A model generated the notes under the pieces. That model ran no database searches and was not told the origin of the DNA. It worked only from the letters and a program-made list of their open reading frames with translations. Source: Margaritispora aquatica (Eukaryota; Ascomycota; Leotiomycetes; Helotiales; Discinellaceae). Taken from it: DNA of 64,000 nucleotides. Positions within the stretch are counted from its first letter, which is position 1, and the number at the start of each line of letters is the position of its first letter. The translations under genes and the position numbers were made by a program. Shown in pieces: positions 37,621 through 49,767 of the stretch. The DNA lies in assembly GCA_007644065.1 (NCBI GenBank), contig VJWN01000003.1:806001-870000 (forward strand), given 5' to 3'.

Positions 37621-39542
37621 ATGTCTACACCCAACGGAGAGGCATCTTTGTCGCGCGCCGTTTCTGAAATCGATCTCAATGCTGCTCTGAAGACCTTGAA
37701 AGACGGAGGAAATGTACCACGAAAAGGCCATACAATCAGCAAATACTCACCTGATGATATTCTCAGCCTTCGCACAGGACTTGAGAAGAATCCTATCGAC
37801 TATGCTGAATTCGAATTTATCTCGAAGCCGAATGTCCATGGAACTTCTACGCTTCCCTTGTTGACATATCCAAGAGTTCCGCCACCAACACCTGCCACGC
37901 CAAACTATACTAAGGAGCAGAAGGCTGGCACTGAGGTTCCCGTCGTCGAGATAAATTCAGCTGATGGAGAAGCCGAAAAGAAAAAGAAGAAGAAGAAGAG
38001 TAGTGGCAAGAACAAGAAGCCTGCTCCAACAGGTTTCGAGGGTATGCTTACTGGAAACATGTTCAGCATAACTATGATTAACCGTTTTGTTTAGAATTCT
38101 ACGCAGATAGCCCTATGACCCCGGAGGAACACGATGAAGAGACATTGCTCTATGGAGAGTAGGTATTTAGCATCTGCTGCTGTTTCAATATACTAACTTT
38201 TTCTAGATTATATCCTTTCGACGAGTGGGTCATATTTGCTGATCAGTGATTCAAGTCTAACATTCCTAGGCGCATTCAACAGTGTATCCAAAGATACCGA
38301 GCTCGTCGCAAGCTTGACGAAACTCGATCCAATATCCTCACGAAGTACTTGACTCTTGGTGGTGTAGAATCTGGAAACAAGGCTTTCACTGGTGGACTCG
38401 ACAAGCAAACGATCCAGAATTCCACCGCTGCAGAAATTGCTGCAATTCAAGCAACCGATTATGTTCGTACGAACGGCTTCGTCAATAACAGGTTCTACGA
38501 CGGATCCAAGGACTGGGTTGTTGATTTCGAAGGTGTTGCCAAAGGCTTCTTGTGAGTGTCTGAGCGACAGACCGACGGCAAAGCTAACACTGTCTAGCTC
38601 ATATCGCCTTCCAAAATTGTTCGTGCTCAATGATCAGAAAACAATCGAGACTTATGTTGCTGTTATTCGCAACTTTCTCAATTATGTTCTTCTGCACGCT
38701 GTTTGCCCAGAATACACGAAAGATGTGATGGCTGCTAAGAAGGTTTGTGACATGGCTGAGAAGGAGCTTTGGGCAACCCAAACACTGCAAAACAAGTTCC
38801 CCGGTGAATTCAACCTAGCTGCTTCCATTATCCACGGAGGCCAGATCCAGGCAAAAGTCGAAAAATCTGCCGACGGAAAGGAACTCGACAGTTTTGAAGG
38901 CTTCTCTCGGGGTCTCACCTTGGCCGAAGCTGAACGCATCTACCGTACTGGCATCTGCCTTGCTTCCAACGACGATGGATTGTTTGATCACCTTAACAGG
39001 CCTGGCGTCCGCATCTTGAAGACAGATAACAAATCCTATGAGGTTGTGGCTATCGAGCGTGCGGATGAAGATACTATTGCTCAGTATAGCTCAGTTAAGG
39101 ATGCCCATGGTAATACTGGTACAATCAAGCCCTTGGGAGTTCTCAGGCTTAAGCCATGGGTGGGAGCGGGAAATAGCGAAGTAGAGCACGCCGAAGTTGA
39201 AATAACTAAGAGAGCAAACGCAGGAGCTGATGCTTTCTGGCTCGAGGATGAAATTCTGGAGCTTTGCTATGTTGGACTGAAGCTGGAGTTGACTGTCCAC
39301 GAGCTTGACTGTGGCTGGAAGTTTTTCGACTCTCTCCGTGGTATTTATTGCTCGTTCTACACCTACCTCAACCAAGAGAAGATGACCCACTGGAAAGAGC
39401 CATGTAAGTCTCATCTCTGATAATACTTAGCGAAGCTAATTCCTGTAAAGGGCCAAGCCTAAGACCTCCCCCAACTGAAGATGACCCATATGCCGAGGAG
39501 CGTGCTGAAGCCGCAGAGGCAGCTGAAGCAGCTGAAGATTAA
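37621..39542 (+). CDS. arb1: Argonaute siRNA chaperone (ARC) complex subunit Arb1
   Basis: In fission yeast Arb1 binds Ago1 with Arb2 and holds duplex siRNA before RITS assembly, acting in RNAi-directed heterochromatin. Six exons (37621-38041, 38095-38158, 38207-38224, 38270-38551, 38598-39403, 39451-39542) give 560 aa. Exon 3 is an 18-nt microexon. It is needed for frame and encodes the LYPFD segment. Visible: a Ser/Pro-rich N-terminus, a Lys-rich basic tract (about 121-133), then the Arb1 domain from about residue 140 (EFYADSPMTPEEHDEE, RIQQCIQRYRARRKLDETR, VLLHAVCPEY, FNLAASIIHGGQI) to the acidic C-terminal tail. Assignment is from recall of the Arb1 family pattern. The start at 37621 precedes MSTPNGEASLSRAVSEIDLN. 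An upstream in-frame extension lacks an ATG. Confidence 0.85.
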
Positions 39543-40521
39543 GCCACGATGGACTTGACTGCAACGAATCTGAACTCGGTCTTCTGCTATACTCTGTCTC
39601 TTGCAGAGCCCAGTAGCTGTACTATAGGCTGGGTTTCTTTCAACTTCTCTATTAGGTCGTCATATTGAGTCGCTACTCGCTGTATCTTACCGAGATCAGG
39701 TTGAGCCTCATAGCATAGCGTGTGACCTGGAAGCATTAGATCATGGACGTAGTCGGCATGGCTTGGACTTATTAGACTGGACATAGCAGATGCATAATGC
39801 CTGGAGTGCATCATAATGATAATGGTTTTCTCGTACTTGACTCCTGAACATTCGATGATGTGGCTACAATTACATCTTGAAGTCCTTCTCATGGTTGAAA
39901 TATAGTGAGGCCATACTATATTGCTCAACATGCAAGCTAAAAACTTGACTACAAAATGTAGCATTGTCATGCATGCGAGCGCAGTATCTGCAAAAAGGCT
40001 TTACCTACAAATCCATCAGGTAAAACACTTCCTATATGTGTGAGCCACAAGAGCCACGTCTTAGATGGTCCTTGAGTCTGTTCTCCCCTCACAATTCTGC
40101 ATTCTTGTCAAGAGTCTCGCTTACAACTTGACAGCTCAAGGACTGCCAAGAACTTGAAAGCTCCCCTGTCAGTGTGACGCGGGGTCAACCTTATGGGTTC
40201 AAAGCTCAAAGAGGAGGGGTAAAATCAATGCCGAACAAAGTACTTTGAGCTCGGGCTCTAACATCTCCCGCAAAAATGGTGGAATTGCGCATTAATAATA
40301 CGAGTAGCTCAAATAGTAACATCGTGACCCTTGCTGTGGAACTCCGTGAATTATTGCTCAGCAAGTACGTAGGTCCTTATAAGTAGTCGAGTCAAGCAAC
40401 ACCTTCCGAAATTCCTCCGTGACAACTTGAAGAGCTTCTTCCTCTGCATACAGTATACCCCACCTTAGCTCTGTTTGTTCACTCGCAGCTCCCCTTGCAC
40501 ACTCTCTCGAACTTTCCATCC
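39543..40521. other. Intergenic region, Arb1 3' flank and quinone reductase promoter
   Basis: No supported gene. A 127-codon antisense frame (39587-39970) shows no domain I can name. Confidence 0.4.
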
Positions 40522-41858
40522 ATGTCGTACAGACACACCACCCGTCTCGTAACTTCAAATATCATACCTGCTGTTCGTCTCGCCCAGTTCAATTCGCATT
40601 TCCATCCTAAGCAAATCAGAAATATACGCGCGATGGCGACTTCAATCCCCAAGACCATGAAGGGTATCCTGATGTCCAAGACGGGAGGTGTGGAGGTCTT
40701 GGAGTACAAGACTGATCTCCCGGTTCCTGAGCCCAAGGATGGAGAGGTTCTGATCAAGAACGACTTTGTGGGAATCAATTACATCGATACGTATGTGACC
40801 TCTTGCTCTGCTTCACTTCCAAATCTGTACTAACTCATGACCAGCTATTTCCGCACAGGACTCTACCCATCTCCCCTCCCACTCGTCCTCGGCCGCGAAG
40901 GCGAAGGCACCATCGTCGCGACCGCAGCCAATGGCAATCTCTACAACCTCAAGACGGGCGACAGAGTGGTGTACCTCGGTCTCTACGCGTATGCTGAGTA
41001 CACATGTGCGCCTGCTGCGAAGACGCACACGGTTCCCAAGGAGCTGGGACCGGGAATGGCTGCTGGTGCGATTTTGCAGGGCTTGACGGCTTTGACGCTC
41101 ATTAGGGAGGGGTATGAGGTTCAGAAGGGTGATTGGATTCTGGTTCATGCCGCTGCTGGGGGTGTGGGCTTGTGGTTGTGTCAATTGTTGAAGAGTGTCG
41201 GTGCGAGGGTTATTGGGTGAGTCTTTGGTTTCCATCGAGTCACTAGAAACTCCGATATAAGAGTTGGACTTTGGAAGGCGATTTGCTGACTTATACCAGC
41301 ACAGCAAGCACAGCCGAGAAGATCGAGCTCGCCAAGAAGAACGGAGCGGAGTTCATGATCAACTACAAGGAGGAAAAAGACTTCGTTAAGAAAGTCAAGG
41401 AGATCACCGGTCCAGACGGAGTTGCCGCTGTTTTCGACTCGACTGGAAAAGACCAATTTGACAATGACCTCGAGGTCGTCGCGCGAAAAGGCACCGTCGT
41501 CTCATACGGCAACTCGGTAGGTCCCGAACCCATCCCCCATAATCCCCTCCCATATCATTATTTGCACTAAGCGAGCCCTAACTAACACCTTGCCCACCAC
41601 CCACAGTCCGGCGCCGTCCCACCTCTCGCCATCGCGCGTCTCGCAGGGAAGAACATCAAGGTCCTCCGCCCGACGCTGTTCAATTACATCCATACCCGCG
41701 AGGAGTTTGAGAAGTACACGGCCGAGCTGTTTGATTTCATCATCAAGGATAAGATGAATGTGCGGATTCATGATACGTATCCGCTTGAGGAGGTGGCGAG
41801 GGCGCATAATGATTTGGAGGGACGGAGGACTACGGGGAAGCTGCTTTTGAAGCCGTAG
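40522..41858 (+). CDS. NADPH:quinone oxidoreductase (zeta-crystallin family, Zta1-like)
   Basis: MDR-superfamily reductase of quinones and alpha,beta-unsaturated carbonyls, without catalytic zinc. Four exons (40522-40790, 40845-41216, 41300-41516, 41607-41858) give 369 aa. The N-terminal GroES-like half has the conserved VGINYIDTYFRTGLY and LGREGEG. The Rossmann half has the NADPH loop AAAGGVG (about 192-198), followed by STAEK in place of the GT-S-T..K pattern. The C-terminus carries PLEEVARAHNDLEGRRTTGKLLL. The first 37 residues are Arg/His/Asn-rich with no acidic residue, like a mitochondrial presequence. An internal ATG at 40633 (MATSIPK) would give a 332-aa cytosolic form, the usual family length. 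Confidence 0.94.
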
Positions 41859-42234
41859 GGCGATGGGGTGGAGTGAGGTAGCAGAATTGTAAATATGTCT
41901 AGCTTGCGATCTTGGTTCACGTCACTTATAAGTGCTGTGTTATGAAAATTAAAATGGCAATGGAATACCACATTGCATTCTGTTCCATCTCCAACCATGG
42001 TTGTAATCACTCAGATGAATAAAGCTAGAAATTAAAAGCTGGGTGCCCATAGGAAACCATTTCGAGGCCAAATTCACTGTTCGCGTGAGAACAAGCATGA
42101 TTCAAAGGTCAAAATAGAATTAGCTTGTCTTGAAACTACATTTATTCTGAGAAGAAGGTAAAAATCTAAGATTCCTAATCTACTACACATTTGCGAACCG
42201 AAGGCTAGAAGCTTCAAGCAAATAGCCAATCGCT
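41859..42234. other. Convergent intergenic region
   Basis: 3' flanks of the quinone oxidoreductase (+) and epimerase (-) genes. Nothing else seen. Confidence 0.5.
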
Positions 42235-43613
<1,379 letters not shown>

Positions 43614-43996
43614 GATTGCGTTCAAAATTGTCTTGTTTTGAGGTTCGAAGAAGAAGAATATGTGATACGAGAAATCGCAGGATGATGTATCACGAAACTG
43701 GGAGAGCTGCAGGTGGGTGGGGTAAGAAATTTATTTATGACAATTGAGTTCCCGCTGTGGACACTGGGACTGGGACTGGACTGCACAGCATAATTGTGAG
43801 GAGTCTGGGGACGAATGGATAGATGGATAGATGGATGGCATGATGATAATGACAATGATGGTAATAATAATTGTGTTACGTGCGTGTTATGCACAGGCGA
43901 GATAGGATAGAAATTGACAAGAGACATCTGATCTCCAACATGAGACTTTGTGATAGGAGGTACAGTAGGTAGCGGAATGTGAGCTACCTCTTTGGT

Positions 43997-44042
43997 TAGC
44001 ACAGTAGCACAGTAGCTCAGTAGCACATTAGCACATTAGCAC
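43997..44042. repeat. Tandem repeat of 8-bp unit TAGCACAG/T
   Basis: About 5.75 copies of an 8-bp unit (tagcacag, with tagctcag and tagcacat variants). A microsatellite-like array in the epimerase/SUN intergenic region. Confidence 0.75.
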
Positions 44043-44489
44043 CTCCATGTCGGAATCGAATTCCCCAAGACTGTCACTCCAAGAAGTTGTCCGGGTTATC
44101 AGCCAATAAATCTGTTTGAAAGCCGATATGCGATGTCTTTCTTCCCTTTACTGTAAGGCTTCCGCTGTCTCATGTCATGCATGGGTAGGTAAACTCGTCA
44201 GGAGATGCATTGTCGTCATTGGTCTGAAATACTTCGAGGAGGACGGCCACCTTTTGATAATGAATGTTCTGGTGATGTCGGTATCTGATGGATTCAGTTG
44301 ATTTACTTCTCTCCATGCCTCGGCATAATATGGCATGGCATATATGTAGTAGGTATTATTCACACAATGATGGTTGGGACAAAGTCGACGTGCCCCATAC
44401 GGATGGATTGTGGCTGGAATGGGATAGGATGGGATAGAGTGAGATTGCAAAAAGGAAGGAAAATATAATGATGTGTTTATCTTGATTGA

Positions 44490-45000
44490 TCAAAAAGTAA
44501 TATCAATATCAAAACAAACATCCAGTAATCCATCCCACCTGTTCGATTCTTCACCGCCACACCATCCACATCCCAATCCACATCTTCCCAGCGCCACATG
44601 AGGCTGTTGCTGCCACTTCTGCAGTTCTAGCACTTCGGTGGGTTCTGCCAGCAAAATTCCTTCTGCATCTGGGTTGGCTTGGATCACCCACGTTGCTAGC
44701 CCGGGAACGGTTTTCCATCCCAGGGACCAGGCTCTTTCATCCTTGAGATATCCTCGACCGCGTTCAGTGTTGCGAAAAGCTTCACCAAAGGAATCTCAAC
44801 AACGACCCCTTCAACTCTGGACGTGTTACCTTACCATGAAGCCATGTCACTAAACCTCGTCGACGATACTGTGTTCAGCTTGGAATTCGGTGCAACTGCT
44901 ACGACAGAAGCAGCCTCTTTGTCGTGATAAATGGCCTCCCATTGTCTGCCCTTTGTCGCGCGTAGTCCTCGACGGCTTATACATTCACAACCACTTGCGC
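44490..45000 (-). pseudogene. Possible broken gene of unknown family
   Basis: On the minus strand, 44795-44490 is open for 101 codons and reads like coding sequence. The segments WKTVPGLATWVIQANPD and GILLAEPTEVLELQKW have well-mixed composition. Upstream, another frame (about 45000-44700) is also protein-like (GRQWEAIYHDKEAASVVAV, then VEGVVVEIPLVKLFATLN). It is cut by a TAA near 44835 and ends at TAG just where the first frame takes over. This is the pattern of a gene with one nonsense and one frameshift change, or of an unresolved multi-exon gene. I do not recognise the family. A 178-codon open frame on the plus strand (44890-45423) overlaps and keeps the strand uncertain. Confidence 0.3.
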
Positions 45001-45551
45001 CCTTTCATCCCTCCTCCTATACGAAACATCGCATATCCAGTTCATGACAGTGGTGTTGGCATAGCATTCTGGGCATTCGGCAAGGACGCGACAATTGGAA
45101 AGCGAATCTCTATTGCGCTTAGCATTGAGGTTCTGGTAGTCACTATTGTTCGCTACACGGTGGAGGAAGCGAGTGTGAATTACCTCACAATAGTATGTGC
45201 TAGATATTGTTACTTTTTTGGCGAAACGATTGCATATGGGGAAGCTCTTGTACAAATTTCCTCTTTCCTTTCATGCCTTCAGCAAAAGCTTTCTTCAACC
45301 TTTACGAAGAAAATAATGCGAGTGACACAAGTTGATCTTGTAGACAAGCGCCTTGCGACGTTCCGTCAGATTCTCCTTCAAGTATTGGGAAAACAAATGG
45401 CTAACAATTGTGGACAGACATAGAATCTGATATCGAATCTTCAATTTCGGACATTGGCTCTGGAGTCTCTTTGGAAATCGAGCTCAAGCCGATTCGTCCT
45501 CTGTACTTTCGTCGCATCATATTCCCACCACCAGTCGTTCTCACTCCAAAC

Positions 45552-47738
45552 ATGTCTACCAAAAGAACTACACGATCGACGAGCCAAGCCAGCCGTAATG
45601 CCAACCCCAACGGACCGAGTCCTGTTGTACCTGTCCAGGGTACACCTGCACACTTACGTCGAGCCGGAGGAGCCCCAGCAGGTACGCCTGGTCCGCCACC
45701 TAGAGTTTCCGCAAGGCCTAGTACTGCGTATGGCACAAATACGATTCCAATGCCGGCGCCACCACATAGACCTCAAATCTCAGAGGATCTAACGGCAACG
45801 CTTGAAGGAATTTTGAATCCAGAAGTAGCGAGAGAGAATTATAGTACGTCAAACTGCACCGTTGTTCATTTTGAGACTTGCTAATAGCTACCCAGCCCGA
45901 CCCCGTGATACTCAGACTCCTCCTTCAAGTGATCCACGAGTAAGAGGAAGTGCAAGCCGGAGTCGCGCGTCGACCTACAATTCCAATAACCCAGCTAGTG
46001 ACTCACCAACCAACTCTGCACCACGGAGTTTTATTGATGAGAGCAACATCTTCGGTGCCGCTAATGTTGATTCTTCGGTCGTTAGCAGCGACGGCTCTCC
46101 ACTGGTTCCCGATGATGTGGCTCAACGACTTGCAGCTGATCGAGCTGCTATGCAAGAGATAGCAAGGCAACGGGTTGCTGTAGCACATGCAGCACGTGGA
46201 AACAGATTTCCAGAAGCCCAGGCTTATATTAAATCTGCCATGGAGAGCACTCATGCGATGTGAGTTCAGCCGGAATTTTTCTTCTTATAGTACTAACAAG
46301 ATTGCATAGGTTTGGGAAGGCATGTCCTTATCTTGCATGGGTCATTGTTGGTCTTGTGGCTCTCCTTGTTTTAGCATGCATTGGTGATCAACTTATTGGA
46401 AATGAAATCTACAGCAATGGTCGGAATTTGGGTGGTATCGTTTCTGGGAACCAATCCTACTTTCCACCAGAAGAGCTTCGCTTCATTAATCAACGCCTAA
46501 GGCATCTGGAAAGCGAAGTTGAGGCTATCAAACTGCGTTTCACCGAACTTGATCGCTCGTCCATTGACAAGCTGATGAAGCTTTTGCCAGACGAGCTAAT
46601 TGTGAAAAAAGATAAGAAAGGAAATCTCATACTATCAGACGATTTCTGGCGCGCAATCCTTGAAAAGATGCGATCCGATAAAGGTGATTCTCAATCGCCA
46701 GATGATGGTGCCAAAGATTCTTCCTGGAAGAAGTTCCTGGGTCGTAACAAAGCCACCATTGATACATACTCTATGGAACATTTGAGCAGCATCTTCCCAA
46801 AGCTTTTGCGAGAAAACCACATTGCAACAAAGCAAGAGATCATCGATTCGATCCAGAATACCTGGAACCAACACAAAGACGGACTTAGCAAGGACATGGA
46901 AGGTCTCAAGAAGCAATTAGATGCTGCAAGCGAAAAGATCAAGAAGGGGAAGCATGGATCTGGTCAGTCACAGAAAGAAATTGCCGATGCGGTTGCGGAA
47001 GAACTTAACAAGCTCATTCCCAAGGCCCAGATGGAAGCCCTTTTGCAGGCAAGGCTTGAGGAGAACACCAACCATGGACTCCTCAAACTCAATCACCTGT
47101 CGAAGGGAACAGGTGCAGTTGTTCTCCTACCATTGACCACACCCACCTATCTTTTCCCTGAGCATGATGTATGGTTCTTCACCAAATGGAAGAGAAATCT
47201 ACAACGAAATGATATCCCTGTGGTCAATAACGCAGAGACAGCTCTGACACCGTGGCAAGAACATGGCGACTGTTGGTGTGCACCGTCTGCGAACAACGGA
47301 GGCCTTCCTACCAGTCTTACTGTTAAGCTGGGCAATATCATATATCCAAACGAGGTGGTGGTTGAGCACATCTTGCCTGCTGCGGCTTTACAACCAGGAG
47401 CTGCGCCGAAGGAGATGGAGTTGTTGGTGTATGTGAAGGATGTTGTGCATTTGGAGAAAGTGCAGGAATTGTCTAATGGCTTGTTCCCTAACTCAAGCAA
47501 TCTTGACATTCCATCTGGGTTCGTTCGGGTGGCAGAGTGGACATATGATGCTCACTCGAAGAATTACATTCAGAAATTTGATGTTGGATTGGACATGAAG
47601 GCGGCAGGAGTTCGTACAAACAAGGTTATGATTCGAACGAAGAACAATTGGGGAGAAGGCAAGGTTCCGTACGTTTGCTTTTACAGAATTCGTCTTCACG
47701 GAGAGTTGCCACCTCGGCCGGCGCGCCGAGAGTTGTGA
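45552..47738 (+). CDS. SUN-domain nuclear envelope protein (Sad1/UNC-84)
   Basis: Inner nuclear membrane half of the LINC complex. It binds KASH partners in the perinuclear space and anchors the spindle pole body and telomeres. Three exons (45552-45843, 45896-46259, 46310-47738) give 694 aa. The N-terminal nucleoplasmic region is basic, Ser/Pro-rich and disordered (1-215). A membrane helix lies at about 223-242 (LAWVIVGLVALLVLAC). A luminal coiled-coil region follows, then the SUN domain (about 485-690) with ALTPWQEHGDCWC, conserved VVVEHILPAAAL and FYRIRLHGE. The start gives the basic MSTKRTTRSTSQASR. The frame is open further upstream to about 45408 without an ATG, and a likely leader-intron acceptor ends at 45417. 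Confidence 0.94.
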
Positions 47739-48406
47739 AGGAGAAGTGATAATTTCGGCGCCACATTATGGTGTACATGGCGTTTGTGAGGGTTTATGAT
47801 ACCCTTTTATGTGCACTCATAGTACATATAATACAATTCTTCGATACATTCTGGTGTCAGTTGGTACTGCGATTGAAGAATATGTTTAGAAACAAATCTG
47901 CTTTCATGACTTGACGCTTGCCCGTTCCAGTAATGATCATACTCAAAGTACGATATGTAGTCAGCTAATAGCAGCTTCAGAAATTTATCAATCTGGTAGA
48001 ATATATCCTTGTCGTAGTTCCTTAACTTACTTGCGTGTGTAGAACAAGTACAGCTCTTAACACTACGTTGAAGCTATTTGATTCGGAGGGGGTTAAAGGG
48101 GTTAAGCGAAGATGGTCGGGATAGGGGAGGGTTGGTGATGATTTCGTCTGTTGGGCTTCTTCTTGACATGCATAAACATTTGAGTAATGAGGTATTCTTG
48201 TTAAACAGAATGGGTATGACATTCAAGCAAGATCCAGAGGCACCTTGTACGACGTCTCAGGACATATATAAACATAAGGCACAACAGTATTGGTAGAAAA
48301 CCACAGATTTGACTTTAAAACCATTACAATGTCTTCAATATCTTCGATTTAAAATTCAATACCAGACGGGTCTGTCTAAGTCTATGATGCCGTCCTCACT
48401 CGCACT
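47739..48406. other. Convergent intergenic region
   Basis: 3' flanks of the SUN gene (+) and the FAD synthase gene (-). No gene or structure supported. Confidence 0.45.
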
Positions 48407-49378
48407 CTAGTCCCTACCCAGCCGCTCCGCTTCATCTTCGACGAGTTCATACGCAGGCCGGAAAGATTGCTGCTGTCCAGCCTTCAAGGCTGGATTCGGA
48501 TGCGTATCCGTGGTGCCACCTAGAGAAGTATATCCCTGATCGTACAGCGAACAATATGGAATCTCCAGTTGCCTTATGAACTATTTTCAGTCAGTAAGAA
48601 GGGAGCGAGAGCAGCAGATGGAAAAAAAAAAGTAACTCACAGCCCAGATTTCCGCGTAGTGCCAATCGATAACCGGATGGACTCTCATGAATGCCGGCCA
48701 TCCCCCATCCGTGGCATCGAAGTGTGTCAAATTCGCACCATGCGGATCCGTCCTCCTGGTCCCCACCAGTATGGCCTTCACGTTCTTGTGTTCTTCTAAA
48801 TACACCTTGAATGCGCTCTTCATGTCCATGGCATAGCGGGCTAGGTCGAGCTGGTAGGTGGTGACCGAGTCGTCGACAAAGGCGTCGACCTCGACGAAGG
48901 GGTGCGAGGAGATGATGTACACGGATTGCAGTGCGGCAGGATGGGGAGATTTGGTGTGTTTGGCTAGCGAGCAGAGGAGGAGGATGAGAAGGACAAGGCA
49001 GTCTTTGCCGCCGTTATACGAGAGCGAGATCTCTTCGAGGCTGTTTTCCAAATGCGATCAGCTTCATTCCAATTTTATTTCACCCCCACCTCATTCACCC
49101 CTCTTTGCCCCTCCAAAAAAGCACGACAACCAAAGGGCAACAAACCTATACTTCTCCAACGTCTCATCAATAACCCCCAGCGCGGTCCTCGTCTGCCTCT
49201 GCACCGCTCTCAACAGCTCCGTCTCTGCCTCGGCGTCCAGAAACGCGCTCACTCGATCCGCGAGTGCCGCGCAGACGGGCAGGATGGAGTCATAGTTGTG
49301 AATGTGGTGTTTTTGTTTTTGGCCGCTGGAGATAACAGGCGCATTGTCATCGGTATCCTCGGGTGCACGCAGTGGCAT
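48407..49378 (-). CDS. fad1: FAD synthase (FMN adenylyltransferase, Fad1 type)
   Basis: Transfers AMP from ATP to FMN to make FAD. Three exons (49378-49146, 49040-48641, 48580-48407) give 268 aa. This is the eukaryotic PAPS-reductase-like fold. The phosphate-binding SYNGGKD is at about 85-91, the family-specific GTRRTDPHGANLTHFDATD follows, then RVHPVIDWHYAEIWAF, and YDQGYTSLGGTTDTHPNP near the C-terminus. All signature blocks are intact. Fungal forms lack the N-terminal molybdopterin-binding-like domain of the human enzyme, as here. The acceptor of intron 2 (48640-48581) was set to restore FIRQLEIPYC. The start at 49378 is the first in-frame ATG. Confidence 0.94.
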
Positions 49379-49767
49379 CTCGTTCACTGCGATCCATGTG
49401 TCTTGAGGGCAAGAGCTCGGGGTGGGTTGTGACAGCGCGGATAATGAGGTAGCTCTGGGATTTTAAGGTCGTCTTTCGGTGAAGTCGGTGGCTTCTGTGC
49501 ATAGCCGAAATGTGGGGTATGGATGGATTGCCTCCCAAATCCTCGCATTCTGGTGCGAATACGATGCTTCATGTTTGAGAGGAAAGTTATGCTCTGTCCT
49601 TATTTCTATTCTCGCCTGTCTCGGGAAAGGTATTTGAGACAAAGATTTTTTCAATGAGTACGAGTAACAATTTGGGAAGACATGCAGGAAGTGTCGTTAA
49701 AGCCGAATTTTCATGTGGAGGGGGTATCAATTTATGCATGGTAAAATACAAGTGATTGGCCATATCA
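49379..49767. other. Short intergenic region
   Basis: FAD synthase promoter and Dbp4 3' flank, both on the minus strand. No feature recognised. Confidence 0.45.

Larger units (their letters stand above)
43614..45551. other. Intergenic region between epimerase and SUN gene, with possible gene remains
   Basis: A 1.9-kb gap between divergent genes. It contains an 8-bp tandem repeat (43997-44042), broken coding-like sequence on the minus strand (about 44490-45000, listed separately) and, at 45396-45417, a CTAAC..CAG pair that looks like the 3' end of a leader intron for the SUN gene. Confidence 0.4.

Noticed and set aside
39587..39970. 127-codon minus-strand frame after Arb1
   Set aside because: The second half looks somewhat protein-like, but there is no family, no clear start context and no splice signals. 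Not enough to call a gene.
44890..45423. 178-codon plus-strand frame upstream of the SUN gene
   Set aside because: It overlaps the broken minus-strand sequence and ends just at the proposed leader-intron acceptor. No recognisable domain.
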